This document shows positions 61,033 through 64,000 of a stretch of 64,000 nucleotides of DNA, one piece after another. The position numbers and the translations under genes are program-made. Source of the stretch: CBINFS01 sp966250015 (lineage in GTDB: Bacteria > Bacteroidota > Rhodothermia > Rhodothermales > DASSAV01); assembly GCA_966250015.1 (NCBI GenBank), contig CBINFS010000004.1, forward strand, positions 155,502 to 219,501. Direction: 5' to 3'. Position 1 is the first letter of the stretch, and every line of letters starts with the position of its first letter. The notes beneath the pieces are model-generated. The model saw only the letters and a program-made list of their open reading frames with translations. It had not been told where the DNA came from and made no database searches.

Positions 61033-62418
61033 TCAGGCGGACGTTTGCGTATGAGGAGCCGGTAGGGAGATCAGAAATACACTCCCCTCGCCGGGCTCGC
61101 TCTCGACCTCCAGCGTGCCCCCGTGGCCTTGGACGACGATGCCGTGGCTTAGCGACAGCCCGAGGCCGGTTCCCTGTCCGGCGGGCTTCGTCGTGAAGAA
61201 CGGCTCGAAGATCTTTTCCCTCAACGCTTCCGGAATGCCCGGTCCGTTGTCCCTCACGCTCACCTCGACGTGCCCGTCGATGCGGCGCGTGGAAACCACC
61301 ACCACCGGCGCGTAGGCCAGATTTGCCACGCGCTGCTTTTCGCAGACGGCGTCGAAGGCGTTATTCAGCAGGTTGACCAGGACGCGACTGATTTCCTGCG
61401 CGTTGAGATCGACCAGACCAACCGTACCGTCCAGCGCCTTCTCCACACGACAATCGAAGTCCAGATTCTGCGCCTTCCTCCCGTGATAGGCGAGCCCGAC
61501 GTATTCGTCAACGAGTGCATTCAGGTCGGTTGGCTGCCGCTCGTTCTTCCCTCCATGCCAGTGCGCCTGCATCGAGCGGACGATCCCGTCCGCACGCCTG
61601 CCGTACATCACGATCTTTCGGGCGTTGTATTCGAGGTCGTCCAGGAGGGCGCCCGCTTCCTGGACGGCCTCCCCTGCTTTTCGCTCCGGATCCGCCTCGA
61701 AGTTGCCCCGAAGCTCTTGTACGAGGTCGACGGAGAGGAGGGCGAAGTTGTTGACGAAGTTGAGGGGGTTCTGGATCTCGTGGGCGATCCCGGCTGTGAG
61801 CGCGCCGAGGCTCGCCAGCTTCTCCTGTTGAATGAGCCTCGCCTGAGTGGCCTTGAGGTCGGAGAGAGAACGGTTGAGCTCGGCGGTGCGCCGGTTCACC
61901 TCCCGCTCCAGCTCCTGGTTACGGGTCTTGAGCGCCTCCAGAATCTCCTCCGTATTCTGCTCGGCGTTCGGAAAGGAGAAGTGGAAATGGACGATGAGCC
62001 AACGCCCGTCGCGACGCTCGAGAACCAGTGAAAAGCGGGGCGTCACCACGTAACTGCCTGCCTCCACCTGAACCACCACCTTCATCTCGCCGTCGACGGC
62101 CGCCAGTATGGGGCGCAGCATACGGACGTTCATCAACGGCACTTCCAGCGTGTGGGTGACCGGGCCCAACGTCGTCGCCTCGTTGAGCTGCACCTGCTCG
62201 TGCATGAGCTGGGCGCTGAACGCTTCCCTTGTCGTGTAGAAGTCGCCGCGTCCGGAGCCGACGCCGCACACGTCGTCCGCCAGATAGGACAGGAAGTCCT
62301 CCAACCCTGCGTCGGTCCGACGCGCCAACGCCTGGAGGATTGCTAGGGCGGTATCCTTTACCTCTTCTTCGAGCTCCCGGTGCACCGGCATGATGGTACG
62401 GACTGGACTGGGATCCAC
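61033..62418 (-). CDS. Histidine kinase with SnoaL-like N-terminal domain
   Basis: This 461-residue, apparently soluble kinase has an N-terminal SnoaL/NTF2-like domain at about residues 15-150 (DFLSYLADDVCGVGSGRGDF and RDGRWLIVHFHFSFP). A coiled coil follows at about 155-200, then the HisKA box with His213 (TAGIAHEIQNPLNFVNNF) and HATPase motifs (NAFDAVCEKQ, DNGPGIPEAL and GTGLGLSLSHGIV). No membrane segment is visible, so the sensing domain should be cytoplasmic. The start may be the ATG at 62391, since 62418 is GTG. No response regulator adjoins. Confidence 0.88.
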   Translation of the reverse strand: MDPSPVRTIMPVHRELEEEVKDTALAILQALARRTDAGLEDFLSYLADDVCGVGSGRGDFYTTREAFSAQLMHEQVQLNEATTLGPVTHTLEVPLMNVRMLRPILAAVDGEMKVVVQVEAGSYVVTPRFSLVLERRDGRWLIVHFHFSFPNAEQNTEEILEALKTRNQELEREVNRRTAELNRSLSDLKATQARLIQQEKLASLGALTAGIAHEIQNPLNFVNNFALLSVDLVQELRGNFEADPERKAGEAVQEAGALLDDLEYNARKIVMYGRRADGIVRSMQAHWHGGKNERQPTDLNALVDEYVGLAYHGRKAQNLDFDCRVEKALDGTVGLVDLNAQEISRVLVNLLNNAFDAVCEKQRVANLAYAPVVVVSTRRIDGHVEVSVRDNGPGIPEALREKIFEPFFTTKPAGQGTGLGLSLSHGIVVQGHGGTLEVESEPGEGSVFLISLPAPHTQTSA

Positions 62419-62632
62419 CTGCGATCGGAGGATCTTTTCAAACGGACACTCCGGTCCTTCCGGCGCCCGAGGGGGTGATCTGACGAGTAAGCCGACCGAG
62501 GCCGGTCGCTCTTCGTCTCATTGATTCGTCCGGCGAAGATAGGGCGACCCCGGTTTCCAAGACAAGCGACACCCTTACGGTCTGTAACCCCGCACGGCCT
62601 TGTTACAAAACGTTTTTCCCGCTGGCGCCCGG

Positions 62633-63334
62633 TTACTCTTTTACCACGGTAAAGGATTGTATCTGCATGGTGCGGTCGTGGCGGGCCCATGGGTTTATGG
62701 CGCGCATCGAGTCGGCGTAGTGGACCAAGCCGACTCCTCTAACCAGGGTCAGGTATTCGCCCCCAGTCTGCCGGTACTGCGGGGGCTTGCGCAGGAAGGC
62801 CCGGAGCGTGTCGGCCGCGCCGTCGGGATAATACCACATGGGGGGGTTCTCCGGCATGTCTTCGGTGTAGTGCGCGATATTGAGCCTGCCATCGGGCAGG
62901 AAATCGACCCGAAGGGGGCGTTCCGAAGACAAATCCTCTTCGTGCGTCACCTCGGAGGAACCGTCCTCGTTCACGGACATCTCCGTCCGGTGAATGCGGG
63001 TGGATTCGTGGAGCGTTACGTTCATCTCGTTTCCGACGCACTCGACGGCCTTTACGGCCCACACCACGGAGCCCGAATCATTCGTGATTGCCCTGACTTC
63101 GTCCAATACGCCGTAGTGGTAGGTGATCTCTTCGAGGGTGTAGGTCCATTCGTACCCGTCACCGACCGGGAAGTAAGCCCTGGCGCCTTCGGGCGGGAGG
63201 ATCGGGCAGGAGGGCCCTGGGTCCGGTTCGGGATCAGGATCCGGATCAAAAAGGGATTCCTTGCACCCGACACCAGCCGCGAGCAAACAAACGAGCAGGA
63301 AAATCCTGCCGGTAACGGGGGACTTCAAAAACAT
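62633..63334 (-). CDS. Hypothetical lipoprotein (233 aa)
   Basis: This lipoprotein (lipobox LAAGVGC) has an acidic DPDPDPEPDPGP linker after the lipid anchor and a mature domain of about 200 residues with beta-rich features (YEWTYTLEEITYHYGV, NEMNVTLHESTRIHRTE). It ends with the basic tail QIQSFTVVKE. I do not recognise a family. It is exported and probably anchored in the envelope. The start is the ATG at 63334; the four extra residues upstream would need a TTG start. Confidence 0.65.
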   Translation of the reverse strand: MFLKSPVTGRIFLLVCLLAAGVGCKESLFDPDPDPEPDPGPSCPILPPEGARAYFPVGDGYEWTYTLEEITYHYGVLDEVRAITNDSGSVVWAVKAVECVGNEMNVTLHESTRIHRTEMSVNEDGSSEVTHEEDLSSERPLRVDFLPDGRLNIAHYTEDMPENPPMWYYPDGAADTLRAFLRKPPQYRQTGGEYLTLVRGVGLVHYADSMRAINPWARHDRTMQIQSFTVVKE

Positions 63335-63346
63335 TGTACAGGACAA

Positions 63347-63550
63347 AATGCAGGATATACGCAGCTTTGGACGAAACCTACCTCATTCATTCTACCGATC
63401 ACCTACTGAATAGACAAATACCGGGACGGAGCTACACGAAGCATGGCCTCCTGAGAAGTGCATTGGCGGCACGCGCTGAGCTATCTGGCTTTCACGTGAA
63501 GACGCGAGGAGTTCGATCGGGACAAGTGCCGTGCGTCCCCTCTCTGACTT
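63347..63550. other. Intergenic region upstream of the hypothetical lipoprotein
   Basis: No gene is supported. The short frames here have no family or start signal. Nothing else was recognised before the repeat at 63551. Confidence 0.5.
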
Positions 63551-63800
63551 TTCTGAAGGCTGCGTTTCATAAAGATCCCTCGTCGCACGGCTCCTCGGGA
63601 TGACAGTGTGGGGTAATTACGATAGACAGATAGGTCACTAACTTGCTAACCCTCTCTACTTGTCATTCCGACGAGCTTTGCGAGGAGGAATCTTTCCGAA
63701 GAACGGCCTTTCCGTTAGCACCAACAGTAAATGAGGGCGCCACAAATTGCTCCCCTGGACAGGGGAGCTGTCACGGAGTGACTGAGGGGTAGACGGTTGT
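63551..63800 (-). repeat. Composite intergenic repeat, copy B (inverted relative of 14984-15231)
   Basis: The minus strand of this block matches copy A in the same order. The unit gagctgtcacggagtgactg with flanks to 29 bases is identical, as are about 18 bases of caaattgctcccctgg. Other parts are related: tctgaaggctgcgtttcataaagatccctcg, cgggatgaca, and a tgtcattccga...gaggaatct unit. Spacing between blocks varies. It carries no gene. Confidence 0.7.
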
Positions 63801-64000
63801 CTTTCCTTCTCTTTTGCCGGGTCAAAAGAGAAGCAGTAAACCCCTTTGAAATCGAAACACTCGGATCCATCTCTCCCCATGATACCCACATCCCGTACCG
63901 AACGGCGCTTAACGGTTAGTGCTAGTATAGAGAGGCAGTGTCGTGAGCGCCGTTCGCTAAACGCGCGATGGATCCCCCACGCACGGCCCGGCGATTTCAG
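63801..64000. other. Right-end intergenic stretch with inverted repeat
   Basis: An 11-bp inverted repeat, cgaacggcgct (63899-63909) and agcgccgttcg (63946-63956), flanks 36 bases. No gene is supported here; the next gene must start beyond the window. A minus-strand frame at 63656-63889 lies inside the repeat and is not credible. Confidence 0.45.

Noticed and set aside
63656..63889. 77-codon minus-strand frame at the right end
   Set aside because: It lies within composite repeat copy B and its product is the typical translation of that repeat (SLRDSSP-like).

Overview
The window looks like a piece of chromosome from a GC-rich (roughly 60% by eye) Gram-negative bacterium of the Bacteroidota/Rhodothermota group, most likely a Rhodothermia-type lineage. 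The support is a SusC/SusD pair with an ECF sigma factor, a FecR anti-sigma and an STN-domain SusC; many lipoproteins with clean lipoboxes; a protein ending in a type IX-like sorting domain; class 2-like PyrD; CRTAC1/ASPIC-UnbV proteins; and a mixture of Shine-Dalgarno (SD) starts and starts without an SD. I see no phage, transposase, CRISPR array or plasmid functions. The placement is inference from gene content, not from a marker gene.

Layout. 1-5 kb: a DrrA-type ABC ATPase cut by the left edge, a small secreted protein, a PadR regulator coupled to a membrane protein, a DinB-hydrolase pair and tRNA-Pro. 5-9 kb: long-chain acyl-CoA ligase, PyrD and a DJ-1/PfpI protein. 9-15 kb: an M19 dipeptidase lipoprotein, a TMGG-repeat adhesin-like protein, a secreted three-repeat protein, MarC and a PrcB-like lipoprotein. 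15-19 kb: a TolC / HlyD-adaptor / MacB-type ATPase operon with no permease, then tRNA-Ser. 19-23 kb: an Mla/PqiC lipid-transport operon (MlaE with a fused STAS-like domain, MlaF, MlaD, PqiC). 23-30 kb: CRTAC1 protein overlapping an RnfD-like membrane protein, an AhpD-like protein, PAP2 phosphatase, CutC and an orphan response regulator. 30-33 kb: a barrel-less TonB-plug lipoprotein, a MarR-DoxX pair and a Tat-exported Gfo/Idh/MocA oxidoreductase. 33-41 kb: SusD, SusC, FecR and an ECF sigma factor.

41-48 kb is an assimilatory sulfur operon, and it is the most interesting part. A good sigma70-like promoter is followed by a SAM-I riboswitch with a terminator-like hairpin. A 43-codon upstream ORF then ends in MCCCCSSRC, before sulfite reductase, uroporphyrinogen-III methyltransferase (siroheme), adenylyl-sulfate reductase, a siroheme-synthase-like protein with a degenerate Rossmann motif, and an O-succinylhomoserine sulfhydrylase. 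The poly-cysteine ORF is a candidate cysteine-sensing leader peptide stacked behind a SAM sensor.

48-64 kb holds a CorC/HlyC-type membrane protein, DoxX, a PIG-L deacetylase, a RibD-like reductase, a DUF1080 lipoprotein, a YbhB/Raf-kinase-inhibitor-like protein, a GH3 glycosidase beside a large propeller-type hybrid histidine kinase, a DUF362 protein with both a Tat signal and a C-terminal sorting domain, a histidine kinase with a SnoaL/NTF2-like N-terminal domain, and a hypothetical lipoprotein. The right end carries an intergenic composite repeat that is an inverted relative of one at about 15 kb.

All calls come from reading the sequence. Family names come from recognised motifs, not from database searches. 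Residue positions are counted by hand and can be off by a few.
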